From Tenacibaculum sp. M341 (GTDB lineage Bacteria > Bacteroidota > Bacteroidia > Flavobacteriales > Flavobacteriaceae): 64,000 nucleotides of DNA. The stretch is taken from assembly GCF_004337695.1 (NCBI RefSeq), contig NZ_SJXJ01000010.1, positions 124,001 through 188,000 on the forward strand, written 5' to 3'. Position 1 is the stretch's first letter, and the number at the start of each line of letters is the position of its first letter. The notes below the pieces were generated by a model. The model searched no databases, was not told the DNA's origin, and was given only the letters and a program-made list of their open reading frames with translations. Both the position numbers and the translations under genes were made by a program. Below are positions 18,036 through 27,737 of the stretch, in pieces.

Positions 18036-18127
18036 TATAGTTATATTTTTATTGGTTTTGTTAAATTATTGTGTTTTAGATGTTAAAATTTAACTTTTAT
18101 AGTTAATTTGTTGATATTGTGTGGTTT

Positions 18128-18159
18128 TTGGTTAAGGAAATGTTAATTGTGTATTTTCG
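18128..18159 (+). promoter_or_regulatory. Probable promoter of the M36 protease gene
   Basis: TTG at 18128-18130 and TATTTTCG at 18152-18159 are 21 bases apart; the second differs at one position from TAnnTTTG. The start codon follows 26 bases later. Spacing is slightly long for the -33/-7 pattern. Confidence 0.4.
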
Positions 18160-18185
18160 TTACAGAACCCTTTAATTAATTAACC

Positions 18186-21100
18186 ATGAAAAAACACTCC
18201 CTAGTAGTGGTGCTATTCCTAGCACTACAGGCAGGTTTTGCGCAAATTTTAACTCCAAAAAACGACGTCGGCGCAATCGAGAGTCATTTAAACAACCTTA
18301 AAAATAGTGGAAAGTCATCAGCTGTAGATTACTCTGAATGGAAAATTACAAGTACTGCATCTTCACTTAAAAAAGGACTAACACACTATTATTTGACACA
18401 GTATTACAAAGGTATTCCTATTGTAAATGGAACGTATAATTTATCTGTTATCAATAACAAGATAAATTATTCTGTAAATCAATTTGTAAAAGAAGTAGAA
18501 GCTAAAGTAGCTGCTAATAAAAGTAGTGGTGCAATTTCTGAATCATCAGCAATAAATGCAGTTATTAAAGCACACAATCTTCCATCAATACAATCTTTAT
18601 CAAAAGTGCAACAAAAATCTAAAGACGGTTTACTTGTATCTAGATATGAAAGATCTGGTATAACGGAAGATAATGAGCCTATTTTGGTGAAAAAATCATA
18701 CGTTTTACATGACGGAAAGTTGAAGTTATGTTGGAATGTGAATTTATACGAAAAAGGTGGGAAGAATTGGTGGAACAGTTTCGTTGATGTAAGTACCAGC
18801 GAAATTGTAGAAGAAGATAACTGGGTAATTTCATGTGATTTTGGAGGGCCAGGACACGATGAAGAAGGACATATTCATACGTTAAAAAATACAGAAGAGT
18901 ATTTTAAGAAAGTAGATATTGATGCTGCCCCTTATGCAGCCAAAGAGTCTGCATTTTTTGCACCAGATTCTTATAATGTATATGCAATGCCTATTAGCGA
19001 TCCAAACGATGGAAATAGATCTATTGTAGTAGATCCTGCTAATTTAACGGCGTCTCCTTTTGGATGGCATGATACTAACGGTTCAGCTGGGGCTGAATTT
19101 ACAATTACTAGAGGTAATAATGTTTGGGCACAAGAAGATGCAAATGGAAATAATGGTACAGGATCTGCTCCTAGTGGAGGAAGTGGATTAGATTTTGATT
19201 TTCCAGTAAATTTAAATCAAGCACCAAGCAATTACAGAGATGCATCTACCGTAAATTTATTCTACTGGAACAATATTATGCATGATGTTTTTTATCAATA
19301 TGGTTTTGATGAAGCTAGTGGTAACTTTCAAGAAAATAACTACGGAAAAGGTGGTTCAGGAAGTGATTCTGTAAATGCAGATTCTCAAGATGGTAGTGGA
19401 ACAAATAATGCAAACTTTAGTACACCACCAGATGGTAGTAACCCAAGAATGCAAATGTTTTTATGGAATCAAACTAATCCAGGTAGAGATGGATCTTTCG
19501 ATAATGTAATTATTGCTCATGAATATGGTCACGGTATTTCTATTCGTTTAGTTGGTGGACCAGGAGCAAATAGATTAGGAGGTTCTGAGCAAATGGGTGA
19601 AGGATGGTCTGACTGGTTTGGATTAATGTTAACCATGAAAGCAGGAGACCAAGGTACAGATAGTAGAGGTGTAGGTAACTATGTTTTAGGACAAAATTCT
19701 AGTGGAACAGGTATTAGACCGACGGCATATTCTACTGACAGGTCTATAAATAATACTGATTATGCAGATATTAATGGTTTAGCTGTACCTCATGGTGTAG
19801 GATATGCATTTGCTACTATTTTATGGGATATGACTTGGTTATTAGTTGATCAAGAAGGTTTTGATCCTGATTTTTACAATGGAACAGGAGGTAACAATAT
19901 TGCAATGGCATTAGTTATTGAAGGATTAAAAAATACAGCAAACAATCCAGGTTTTGTTTCTGGGCGTGATGGAATTTTACAAGCAGATCAAGATTTATAT
20001 GGTGGTGCTTACAGTTGTTTAATTTGGAAAGCATTTGCCGAAAGAGGAGTAGGAGAAGGAGCAAATGAAAATACAAATGGTGGAACTAATACAAATAGTG
20101 ACCAGTCTGTTTCTTTTACAAATCCATGTGATGGTGGTGGACCAGATCCAGATCCAACAAATTGTTCTTCAACGGTAGATACATTCCCTTATGGAGAGAG
20201 CTTTGAATCTAATGACGGATGGACTCAAGTAACTGGAGATGATGGTAACTGGGTAAGAGATTCAAATGGAACTCCTTCTTCAGGAACAGGTCCTAGTAAC
20301 GGAGCAGATGGAAACTTTTATATGTTCTTAGAGGCATCAACAAACGGAAGTACAGGTCAAATAGGAAGTAATGCTACAGCAATTTTAGCTAGTCCATGTT
20401 TTGATCTTACAGCAGTAAGTAGCGCAACATTCTCATTTAGTAATCATATGTTTGGTACTAGTGTAGGTTCTTTAACTTTAGAAGCTTCAACTGACGGTGC
20501 TACTTGGACTTCTTTATGGAATGAATCGGGTAATCAAGGAGATCAATGGAATGACGTTTCTGTGAATTTAGCTTCTTATGTTGGTCAAGATTCAGTTCGA
20601 TTAAGATTTGTTGGAACCACTGGTACAAGTTGGTCAAGTGATATTGCAATAGATAATCTTTCTTTAACAGAAGGAACAGGTGGAGGAGATCCAGATCCTA
20701 CTTGTGAGGCTTTAAATTTCAATGATTTTACCATTACTTCATTCTCTAACCAAGATTCTGCGGGTAACTTCTCTATTGGAAGTGGAGGTTCTTCATTAAC
20801 ATTAACAAACAATACATGGAAGTATATAGCTTTAAATTATACGGTTACAGCTAATACAGTAATTGAATTTGAGTTTAGTAGTACTTCTCAAGGAGAGATT
20901 CATGGTGTTGGTTTTGAAAATGATAATACGTTAACATCTACTAGATACTTTAAAGTTCATGGTACTCAAAATTATGGTATTACAAATTTTGATAACTACA
21001 CAAGTGGTACGCAAACATATGTAATTCCTGTAGGAGATTCTTATACAGGAAGTATGGATAGATTAGTATTTATTAATGATAATGATGCTGGTTCTGGTAA

Positions 21101-21455
21101 TAACTCTACATTCTCAAATGTTAGAATTTACGAAGGATCTTGTGGAAGTTCTGTTGCTGTTAGAGATTTTGGAACTAGAACTGATATTTTAGGTGACCAA
21201 GATGAAGATGCATTTACTACAGTTCAATTATCTCCTAATCCAGTAAGTAAAGGGTTATCTTTAAAAATAGTTGGACCTAGTAGAAGTTTAACAAATGCAA
21301 CTTACTCTGTAATTAACATGATTGGTCAGGTAATCGAAAAAGGTAACTTAAACGATAACAAGGCTATTAATGTTGATAAGTTTGATGCTGGAATATATAT
21401 ACTAAGACTTGAAAATGAGTTTACAAAAACGAATAAGCGTTTCATAGTAAAATAA
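18186..21455 (+). CDS. Secreted M36 (fungalysin-type) metalloprotease with T9SS sorting domain
   Basis: The 1089-residue protein has a signal peptide ending QAGFAQ, an FTP-type propeptide (about 40-215), and an M36 catalytic domain with HEYGH zinc motif at residues 445-449 and the downstream glutamate in GEGWSDWFGL. After a Gly/Pro/Asp linker come two beta-sandwich regions (a MAM/jelly-roll-like part from about 660 and another from about 840). A T9SS type A sorting domain closes the protein (LSPNPVSKGLSLKI, then FDAGIYILRLEN and FIVK). It is exported by T9SS, whose genes are not in this window, and probably degrades extracellular protein. A strong terminator follows. Confidence 0.95.
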   Translation: MKKHSLVVVLFLALQAGFAQILTPKNDVGAIESHLNNLKNSGKSSAVDYSEWKITSTASSLKKGLTHYYLTQYYKGIPIVNGTYNLSVINNKINYSVNQFVKEVEAKVAANKSSGAISESSAINAVIKAHNLPSIQSLSKVQQKSKDGLLVSRYERSGITEDNEPILVKKSYVLHDGKLKLCWNVNLYEKGGKNWWNSFVDVSTSEIVEEDNWVISCDFGGPGHDEEGHIHTLKNTEEYFKKVDIDAAPYAAKESAFFAPDSYNVYAMPISDPNDGNRSIVVDPANLTASPFGWHDTNGSAGAEFTITRGNNVWAQEDANGNNGTGSAPSGGSGLDFDFPVNLNQAPSNYRDASTVNLFYWNNIMHDVFYQYGFDEASGNFQENNYGKGGSGSDSVNADSQDGSGTNNANFSTPPDGSNPRMQMFLWNQTNPGRDGSFDNVIIAHEYGHGISIRLVGGPGANRLGGSEQMGEGWSDWFGLMLTMKAGDQGTDSRGVGNYVLGQNSSGTGIRPTAYSTDRSINNTDYADINGLAVPHGVGYAFATILWDMTWLLVDQEGFDPDFYNGTGGNNIAMALVIEGLKNTANNPGFVSGRDGILQADQDLYGGAYSCLIWKAFAERGVGEGANENTNGGTNTNSDQSVSFTNPCDGGGPDPDPTNCSSTVDTFPYGESFESNDGWTQVTGDDGNWVRDSNGTPSSGTGPSNGADGNFYMFLEASTNGSTGQIGSNATAILASPCFDLTAVSSATFSFSNHMFGTSVGSLTLEASTDGATWTSLWNESGNQGDQWNDVSVNLASYVGQDSVRLRFVGTTGTSWSSDIAIDNLSLTEGTGGGDPDPTCEALNFNDFTITSFSNQDSAGNFSIGSGGSSLTLTNNTWKYIALNYTVTANTVIEFEFSSTSQGEIHGVGFENDNTLTSTRYFKVHGTQNYGITNFDNYTSGTQTYVIPVGDSYTGSMDRLVFINDNDAGSGNNSTFSNVRIYEGSCGSSVAVRDFGTRTDILGDQDEDAFTTVQLSPNPVSKGLSLKIVGPSRSLTNATYSVINMIGQVIEKGNLNDNKAINVDKFDAGIYILRLENEFTKTNKRFIVK

Positions 21456-21500
21456 TTCAGATAGATTTTAGTACTTAAATAGTACTTTTAATTAATAAAT

Positions 21501-21531
21501 AAAGCCTCTTGAATAATGTTCAAGAGGCTTT
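21501..21531 (+). terminator. Terminator after the M36 protease gene
   Basis: AAAGCCTCTTGAA (21501-21513) pairs perfectly with 21519-21531 around a 5-base loop. It is 46 bases after the stop at 21455 and also faces the end of the convergent flavoprotein gene. Confidence 0.8.
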
Positions 21532-21555
21532 TGAATTTTAGTTTAATAACTCATT

Positions 21556-22695
21556 TTAAAAAACAAGTTCTTTAATTTTTTTACTAATAGCTTGTTTTAT
21601 ATCGGTAGGATACGATCTATCTCCGTGAAAAATATCAGCCATCTCATCGCTAAAACGTTGACCGTATTTTTTCAACATTATGTTACGAATACTTTTTTGC
21701 TCGTAAAACCATTTAGCTAACCATAAACCTGTTTTTATTTCAGGTAATAATTTAGCTTCTAATTTTTTTAGATATAATGATTTAGCTTCATCTAAATTTA
21801 AGTTACTTTCACTAATAGCTTCTGCTACTAAAACACCGCTATAAATAGCGTTAGAAATACCTTCAGCAGTAATAGGATCTGCAAAACCAGCAGCATCTCC
21901 AATTAAAAAAACATTGTTTTTTATAAAACCATCTGTTCTTGGAGCAATCGGAATTTGAAATCCGTGTTGAGATTCTTTTAAAACAGTATTAATACCAATA
22001 GTTTTAAGATACTCTTCGTAGTATTTCTTTAAATTGATTCTGGCTTTTTTTGTAGATGCAACACCTACAGAAAGATGGTTTTTCTTTGGGAAATTCCATG
22101 CATACCCATATGGAATGGCATCAATATCAAAGCGAACTTCGTTTTTTAATCGCTCAAAATCTTCTTCAGGTACTTCGATTTCATATTCTAAGGCAGGAAT
22201 AAGTTTTCTAGTTTCTTGATTCCAACCAGCCATTTTAGCAGTAGGACTCAAAGCGCCATCAGCAGCAATAACAAAGTTTGCGGAAATTTCTTGTTCTGTA
22301 GTAGTTAAAAGTGCAATATTGTTGTTGAAAGTGATATTGGTAAGCTTATTTCCTTCTAGGATAGTTACGCCTAATTTTTTAGCTTCTTCAACAATTAAAA
22401 AGTCAAAAGAATCACGCATAATCATGGTAATTGTCGGATCTTTTCTTGTAGTTTGAAAGTGTAAACTTTTACCTAAAAATATATCAACTGTATGAAATTC
22501 TCGCTCAATAACTTTAGAAATATCAAAAGGTAAATTCTTTCTACCTCTAAAAACAAATCCACCACCACAAGTTTTATAGCGAGGTAATTGTTCTTTTTCT
22601 ATAATGACAGTTGAAATACCTTGTTTAGCCAAATGAAAGGCAGTTGAAGCACCAGAAGGACCACTACCAATTACAGCAACATCAAAATGTTTCAT
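21556..22695 (-). CDS. Geranylgeranyl-reductase-family FAD oxidoreductase
   Basis: The 379-residue protein begins with an FAD-binding Rossmann motif (VIGSGPSGASTAFHLAKQG) and a matching acidic strand end (TVIIEK). It contains CGGGFVFRGRKNLP early and the second FAD motif VFLIGDAAGFADPITAEGI, which carries the GD that contacts the flavin ribitol. This is the geranylgeranyl reductase / UbiH-like group, which reduces isoprenoid double bonds or hydroxylates lipids. No prenyl-lipid genes adjoin it, so the substrate is open. It is minus-strand and converges with the protease gene. Confidence 0.88.
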   Translation of the reverse strand: MKHFDVAVIGSGPSGASTAFHLAKQGISTVIIEKEQLPRYKTCGGGFVFRGRKNLPFDISKVIEREFHTVDIFLGKSLHFQTTRKDPTITMIMRDSFDFLIVEEAKKLGVTILEGNKLTNITFNNNIALLTTTEQEISANFVIAADGALSPTAKMAGWNQETRKLIPALEYEIEVPEEDFERLKNEVRFDIDAIPYGYAWNFPKKNHLSVGVASTKKARINLKKYYEEYLKTIGINTVLKESQHGFQIPIAPRTDGFIKNNVFLIGDAAGFADPITAEGISNAIYSGVLVAEAISESNLNLDEAKSLYLKKLEAKLLPEIKTGLWLAKWFYEQKSIRNIMLKKYGQRFSDEMADIFHGDRSYPTDIKQAISKKIKELVF

Positions 22696-22735
22696 TTAAT
22701 TTGATTGTTATTTAGTTAATTGCTAGCTAATATAG

Positions 22736-23761
22736 TTATTCAAAATTTATTCTAGACATAATAGGGAAGTGGTCAGAATATTTTTTTGAGTATGTTTTAA
22801 AGTTATTTATTTGAGTTTTCTTATCGGTTAAAATAAAATCGATACGCATTGGGAAAAAGTAATTAAACGATTTTCCAAAACCAATTCCTGCTTCATCAAA
22901 AGCATCTTTTTTATTTTTTGATATTTGTCTGTATACCCAAGAAAAAGAAGTGTTATTAAAATCGCCACAAATTACTTTTTTACCATTCCATTGTTTTTCA
23001 TGTTGTAAAAAAGCTTCTACTTGTGATGCTTGTTTTATAAAACCTGTTTTTAATCGTTCGATTAGTTTTTCAGAACTTTTTTCGCCGAAATTTTCTTTTT
23101 TTGGATTTATTTTTAAAGATTGAAGGTGTAAATTATATATGCGAACAGTGTCTTTATTTTTTAAAACATCAACATAAATGGCATTATTAGCACTGTGTTT
23201 AAAGTCTAAAGAACCTTTATTGATAATTTTAAATTTAGAGAAAATAGCTAATCCAAAATTATTCTTTTTTGATTTTGGAACGAAGTAAGAATAAGGATAG
23301 TTAATTTTCTTTTTTTTAGAACTATGGTATTCTTGTATAGCAAGAATGTCTGGCGATTTTGTGTTTATGAATTCAACAATTTTTTTATCAATATCCTCTT
23401 CTTTAATCCATTTATACAAATTAAACATTCTAACGTTGTAACTCATCACTTTTACATCGTTATTTCTTGCGGTATTTTTTTCTGAAAATTTAAGAAAAGC
23501 AGGAAAGAATAACCAGCCAATCAATAAAACTACACCAGATATAATGAATTGTTTTTTAAGCTTTACAACCCAATAAATTAAAAACATAAGATTAATAATG
23601 ATTAATAATGGAATGGCTAAACTAGCAACAGAAAAAACAGGAACAGTTTTAGGTGATATAAAAGCAAGAAAATATGATAATAGTAGTATTGTTGCTACTA
23701 TTGAGTTGATAAAATAAAGCAGTTTATCAAAAATTGAATATTTTCTTTTTTTAGCGGTCAC
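22736..23761 (-). CDS. Membrane-anchored endonuclease/exonuclease/phosphatase-fold protein
   Basis: The 341-residue protein has three N-terminal hydrophobic segments (about 12-32, 42-63 and 73-90), then an EEP-fold domain. Motifs of the fold are KVMSYNVRMF, ILAIQEYHS (the metal-binding glutamate), VICGDFNNTSFSW, and the closing YSDHFPIMSRI with its catalytic histidine. Family members cut DNA, RNA or phosphoesters; the membrane anchor suggests action at the periplasmic face. It ends a minus-strand run and its start is 2 bases after the upstream rhomboid stop. Confidence 0.88.
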   Translation of the reverse strand: MTAKKRKYSIFDKLLYFINSIVATILLLSYFLAFISPKTVPVFSVASLAIPLLIIINLMFLIYWVVKLKKQFIISGVVLLIGWLFFPAFLKFSEKNTARNNDVKVMSYNVRMFNLYKWIKEEDIDKKIVEFINTKSPDILAIQEYHSSKKKKINYPYSYFVPKSKKNNFGLAIFSKFKIINKGSLDFKHSANNAIYVDVLKNKDTVRIYNLHLQSLKINPKKENFGEKSSEKLIERLKTGFIKQASQVEAFLQHEKQWNGKKVICGDFNNTSFSWVYRQISKNKKDAFDEAGIGFGKSFNYFFPMRIDFILTDKKTQINNFKTYSKKYSDHFPIMSRINFE

Positions 23762-23763
23762 TC

Positions 23764-24636
23764 TTATTTTCTACCCTGTTTAAATAAAAATTCTTTTTCT
23801 TCTTTTGAAAGCACATCATATCCTGATTTACCTATTTTATCCAAAATTTCATCAACTTTTTGCTGATTAACATCTTTGTTTTTGAAAGTATTAGATTTTG
23901 TGGTAGTTGTTTTTGATTTATGTACAGTTTTTAAAGGAGATTTTTTCTCTTGCTTAAACAAGTTTCTAAAGCTTTTAAAAATATCTAAATCTTTATTACT
24001 AGCACTATTTACATACAAAAATCCAAATAAAGCTCCACCAAGATGTGCAATGCGTCCTCCAGGATTACTGATAGGAATTTGAATAACATCTAACATTACC
24101 CAGACAGCAGCTAAGTGCCATAACTTAACAAAGCCAATTAAAGGTATTTTTAATTGATAATTTGGAATGTAGGTAGCAACGCCAACAAAGATTGCTGAAA
24201 TACCTGCAGAAGCACCAATTAATACACTTACATTTTTATCTTGTAAAAAGGCAGGGAAGTAGTTATAAGATAAAAGAAAAAGAATTCCGCCAAATAAAGT
24301 TCCCAGTAAATAAAAATCTAGTAATTGTCTACCTGTAAAATATTGTTTAAAAAGATGACCTATAAAATACAATGCGATCAAATTCATTAAAATATGAATG
24401 ATTCCAGTATGAACAAAACCATAAGTTATAATAGTCCAAGGCTTTCTAATAAATCCGCTAAAACTAGCCGGCAGTGAAAGCCATTCAACCAAAATAAGCG
24501 AGTCACCTAGTTGAAAAAGAAAACCAACTACTTGAAATAAATATACAGCAATAAAAACAGCTAAATTGATATATATTAACTGTTCTACAATTCCTGCATT
24601 TTTAAAACGATATTTTAAGGTATTTAAATTGATCAT
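23764..24636 (-). CDS. Rhomboid family intramembrane serine protease (with C-terminal tail)
   Basis: The 290-residue protein has six or so membrane segments. Rhomboid motifs are visible: HILMNLIALYFIG in the early helix region, LIGASAGISAIFVG with the catalytic GxSx serine, and AHLGGALFGFLY with the catalytic histidine. A soluble, lysine-rich C-terminal tail of about 75 residues follows and ends EEKEFLFKQGRK. The ATG at 24636 is chosen over an upstream start at 24690 that would lie inside the preceding rhomboid gene. It starts one base after that gene ends. Confidence 0.9.
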   Translation of the reverse strand: MINLNTLKYRFKNAGIVEQLIYINLAVFIAVYLFQVVGFLFQLGDSLILVEWLSLPASFSGFIRKPWTIITYGFVHTGIIHILMNLIALYFIGHLFKQYFTGRQLLDFYLLGTLFGGILFLLSYNYFPAFLQDKNVSVLIGASAGISAIFVGVATYIPNYQLKIPLIGFVKLWHLAAVWVMLDVIQIPISNPGGRIAHLGGALFGFLYVNSASNKDLDIFKSFRNLFKQEKKSPLKTVHKSKTTTTKSNTFKNKDVNQQKVDEILDKIGKSGYDVLSKEEKEFLFKQGRK

Positions 24637-24637
24637 C

Positions 24638-25363
24638 TTAAAGAATTTTAAATTGATTTTTTTTCCAAAACCAAGCAATAATAAAACCAATTAAGGCACC
24701 ACCAACATGTGCGAAATGAGCTACATTTCCAATAGAATATTTAGTAAGACCAAAGAATAAATCACTTAATATTATTAAAGGAATAAAGTATTTTGCAGCT
24801 ACAGGAACAGGGAAAAAGATCATTGCTAATTTAGCGTTAGGAAAAGCAATACCAAAAGCAACTAAAACTCCATAAATAGCTCCAGATGCACCTACAGCTG
24901 GGGTGTTGTATAAGGAATAAAACTCTCTCATACGTTCAATAGGAATACTTATTAGCTGATCGTTGTATTTGCCTAGTTCTAGAATAGAAGATATTTCAGT
25001 AGGAGAAATTCCAAAAGCGATTAGCTCATTATATATACCATTAAATTGATAATAGTTAACTAAAGTGTAAATTATTCCGGCTCCAATTCCAGCAGAGAAA
25101 TAAAAAAATAAAAATTTATTTCTGCCCCACATTTGTTCCAAAGGAGTACCAAATGCCCATAAACCATACATGTTAAAAAGTATATGATATGGACTACCAT
25201 GCATAAACATGTGGGTTGCATATTGCCAAAAGCCAAAGTGTTCATTTTTGGGAAAATGCAAAGCTAATATGTTTGTTAAATCCATCTTCAATAGAAGAGG
25301 ACCAAAAAACAGAATGGCATTTATTATGACTAAATGTTTTATGGTTGGAGTTATTTTCTGCAT
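24638..25363 (-). CDS. Rhomboid family intramembrane serine protease
   Basis: The 241-residue protein is a compact six-helix rhomboid. Motifs are MFMHGSPYHILFNMYGLWAF, GASGAIYGVLVAFG with the catalytic serine, and AHFAHVGGALIGFIIAW with the catalytic histidine. It would cleave membrane proteins within the bilayer. It lies 3 bases downstream of mutL and one base before a second rhomboid, making a tandem pair that could act together or on different substrates. Confidence 0.92.
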   Translation of the reverse strand: MQKITPTIKHLVIINAILFFGPLLLKMDLTNILALHFPKNEHFGFWQYATHMFMHGSPYHILFNMYGLWAFGTPLEQMWGRNKFLFFYFSAGIGAGIIYTLVNYYQFNGIYNELIAFGISPTEISSILELGKYNDQLISIPIERMREFYSLYNTPAVGASGAIYGVLVAFGIAFPNAKLAMIFFPVPVAAKYFIPLIILSDLFFGLTKYSIGNVAHFAHVGGALIGFIIAWFWKKNQFKIL

Positions 25364-25366
25364 AAT

Positions 25367-27253
25367 TTATTTACTAAATAATGTATCTATTTCTTGCAAA
25401 GTTAATGTTTTAAAGGTCGCTTTGCCAAGAGGAGAAACACTAGGTTCTTTGCAAGAAAATAAATTATTAACCATGTTTTCCTGCTCTTTGGCAGATAATA
25501 CTGTACCTGTTTTTATAGCCAATGATTTTGCGAAAGATTTAGCCATAATATCAAAATGACTAAAGCTAGCATCAGGTACTTCTAATTTCATATCGTCAAG
25601 TAATTGCTCTAAAACTAATATAATTTGACTTTCAGTAATAGAAGTAGGAATTCCACCTATAACCACACCTTCTTTAGTGAATTCATTAAATACAAAACCA
25701 GTACTTTCTAAATCAGATTTTATTCCATAAATCATTTCAATATCAGATTTAGCCAATGAAACATTTATAGGAAATAATAATTGCTGACTACTAGCTTCTT
25801 TTACAGTAATGTTTTCTAAAAACTCTTCATATAATATACGTTGATGTGCTAAGGATTGATGTATTAGCACTACACCTGATTTTATAGAACTTAAAATATA
25901 TTTTTTTTGAATTTGAAACGTTTTTCCAGTTTCAGTTTCTTGCTCACTTTTAAATAATTCTTCTTGATGCGTTGCCGGTGGTGTGCTTTCTACTTGAATA
26001 TTTTCAGAGGAATATAAAGCTTCCCAGGTACCAGCATCTTTTTTGTAATCAGTTTGAGCATATGATTTTTTGTAACTGTTTGAGTTACTACCACTACTAA
26101 TACTTGTTGTTTTAGATGGAGTAGGAGTAGACGGAATATCATTTTTAAAAGGATTAAAACTTGGATCTACAATAATATGTGGTGTAGAAACTTCTTTTTT
26201 ATCCTTGAAATCATAAGGAGTATCTAAAGTAGCATCTCTTTCAAAATCTAAAACAGGAGCTACGTTATATTGTCCTAAACTATGTTTTACTGTAGCTCTA
26301 ATAATAGCATACAGTGCTTTTTCGTTATCAAATTTCACCTCAGTTTTTGTTGGGTGAATGTTGATGTCTATGGTGTTTGGCGGTACTTCAAAATAAATAA
26401 AATACGTTGGGTGAGTACCATGTTCTAATAACCCTTCAAAAGCATTATTTACTGCATGATTTAAATAAGTACTCTTTATAAATCTATTATTCACAAAGAA
26501 AAATTGTTCTCCTCTTTTTCTTTTTGCATACTCAGGTTTAGCAATAAAACCTTTGATGGTAATAATATCAGTTTGTTCTTCAATAGGAACTAGTTTTTCA
26601 TTCATCTTATTACCAAACATGGCAACAATACGTTTTCTAGAGTTACTAGCTCTTAAATGATATACTTCATTATTATTATGATGAAGAGAGAAAGATATGT
26701 TTGGGTGTACCAAAGCTACTCTCTGAAATTCGTCAATAATATGACGTGTTTCTACTGTGTCTGATTTTAAGAAGTTTCTTCTTGCCGGAATATTGTAAAA
26801 AAGGTTTTTTACAGCAATACTTGTCCCTTTAGCAGTTGATACTACTTCTTGACAAACAATTTCGCTGCCTTCTATTTTAATAAGAGTACCAACATCTTGA
26901 TTTTCTTGTTTGGTTTTTAACTCTACATGAGCAATTGCAGCAATAGAAGCCAATGCTTCACCTCTAAAACCTTTCGTTTGTAAATTAAAAAGATCTTTAG
27001 CGTCTTTAATTTTAGAAGTAGCATGTCTTTCAAAACACAAACGAGCATCTGTAGTGCTCATTCCTTTTCCGTTATCAATTACCTGAATAAGTGTTTTACC
27101 TGCATCTTTCAAGAGCAGTGTAATATTAGAAGCCCCTGCATCAATAGCATTTTCTAATAACTCTTTTACCACTGAAGCCGGGCGTTGAACAACCTCACCT
27201 GCTGCTATTTGATTGGCAACATGATCAGGTAATAATTGTATAATATCTGACAT
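25367..27253 (-). CDS. mutL: DNA mismatch repair protein MutL
   Basis: The 628-residue protein has the full GHKL ATPase N-terminal half: ENAIDAG (metal-binding), IDNGKGM, and RGEALASIAAIA, then KRGEQFFFVNNRFIK from the transducer region. A low-complexity linker (about 370-420) leads to the dimerisation domain. There the usual endonuclease motif DQHAxxE is replaced by HQSLAHQR, the Cys-Lys helix motif reads FAKSLA, and CPHGRP reads SPLGKA, so the metal-dependent nicking site looks absent. It links MutS mismatch recognition to repair. Its start overlaps the preceding stop as TAATG. Confidence 0.95.
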   Translation of the reverse strand: MSDIIQLLPDHVANQIAAGEVVQRPASVVKELLENAIDAGASNITLLLKDAGKTLIQVIDNGKGMSTTDARLCFERHATSKIKDAKDLFNLQTKGFRGEALASIAAIAHVELKTKQENQDVGTLIKIEGSEIVCQEVVSTAKGTSIAVKNLFYNIPARRNFLKSDTVETRHIIDEFQRVALVHPNISFSLHHNNNEVYHLRASNSRKRIVAMFGNKMNEKLVPIEEQTDIITIKGFIAKPEYAKRKRGEQFFFVNNRFIKSTYLNHAVNNAFEGLLEHGTHPTYFIYFEVPPNTIDINIHPTKTEVKFDNEKALYAIIRATVKHSLGQYNVAPVLDFERDATLDTPYDFKDKKEVSTPHIIVDPSFNPFKNDIPSTPTPSKTTSISSGSNSNSYKKSYAQTDYKKDAGTWEALYSSENIQVESTPPATHQEELFKSEQETETGKTFQIQKKYILSSIKSGVVLIHQSLAHQRILYEEFLENITVKEASSQQLLFPINVSLAKSDIEMIYGIKSDLESTGFVFNEFTKEGVVIGGIPTSITESQIILVLEQLLDDMKLEVPDASFSHFDIMAKSFAKSLAIKTGTVLSAKEQENMVNNLFSCKEPSVSPLGKATFKTLTLQEIDTLFSK

Positions 27254-27534
27254 TAATTTTTTCGTAAAAATATAGATAGATCAAAGTCTATCAAGTATAA
27301 GAAAATGAACGTTAATATAGCAGCAATAATTACTATAGTTTTGTTAAAACCTCCGTTTTTTGAGCTACTAAATTCATTTAAGGCAGTGTTAAGCTTATCC
27401 TTTATTGATTTTCTTTTTCCGACAGTAGTTCTAAATTCATCAAACTTATGTTTTACTTCATAAGGATTACCTTCACCTTTGTAGTAACGAGGCTTGTATT
27501 CGAACTTTTTGATTTCTTTTTTAAATATACCCAT
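27253..27534 (-). CDS. Small single-helix membrane protein upstream of mutL
   Basis: The 93-residue protein has a basic soluble part (KEIKKFEYKPRYYKGEGNPYE), a linker and one C-terminal membrane helix (TIVIIAAILTFIFLYLI). Homologues in Flavobacteriia are often labelled riboflavin synthase subunit beta, apparently by transfer from the adjacent ribH, but nothing in the sequence supports an enzyme role. Its stop overlaps the mutL ATG by one base, so expression is coupled to mutL. Its function is unknown. Confidence 0.8.
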   Translation of the reverse strand: MGIFKKEIKKFEYKPRYYKGEGNPYEVKHKFDEFRTTVGKRKSIKDKLNTALNEFSSSKNGGFNKTIVIIAAILTFIFLYLIDFDLSIFLRKN

Positions 27535-27635
27535 AATTGTCTAATTGTAGTTTATGTGAGTGTTTCAAAAACCACACCAAAACAGATATTCAAAGTTACA
27601 TAATAATTGATAAGTGATCAAGATTAGTATGTAAT

Positions 27636-27673
27636 AATAAAGAATACCAATTAAGAAATCGGTATTCTTTATT
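27636..27673. terminator. 13-bp inverted repeat between ribH and the small membrane protein gene
   Basis: AATAAAGAATACC (27636-27648) and its complement (27661-27673) form a perfect stem around a 12-base loop. It lies 65 bases after the end of ribH on the minus strand and probably separates the ribH transcript from the mutL run. Confidence 0.55.
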
Positions 27674-27737
27674 TACTATTACTTTTTTATATTATGTAAG
27701 GTTAAATTTATAAATGATTATTTCATTTTAGTAAAAA

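Noticed and set aside
27253-27534. Riboflavin synthase beta label for the small membrane protein
   Set aside because: It has a membrane helix and no enzyme motif; the label probably came from the nearby ribH gene.
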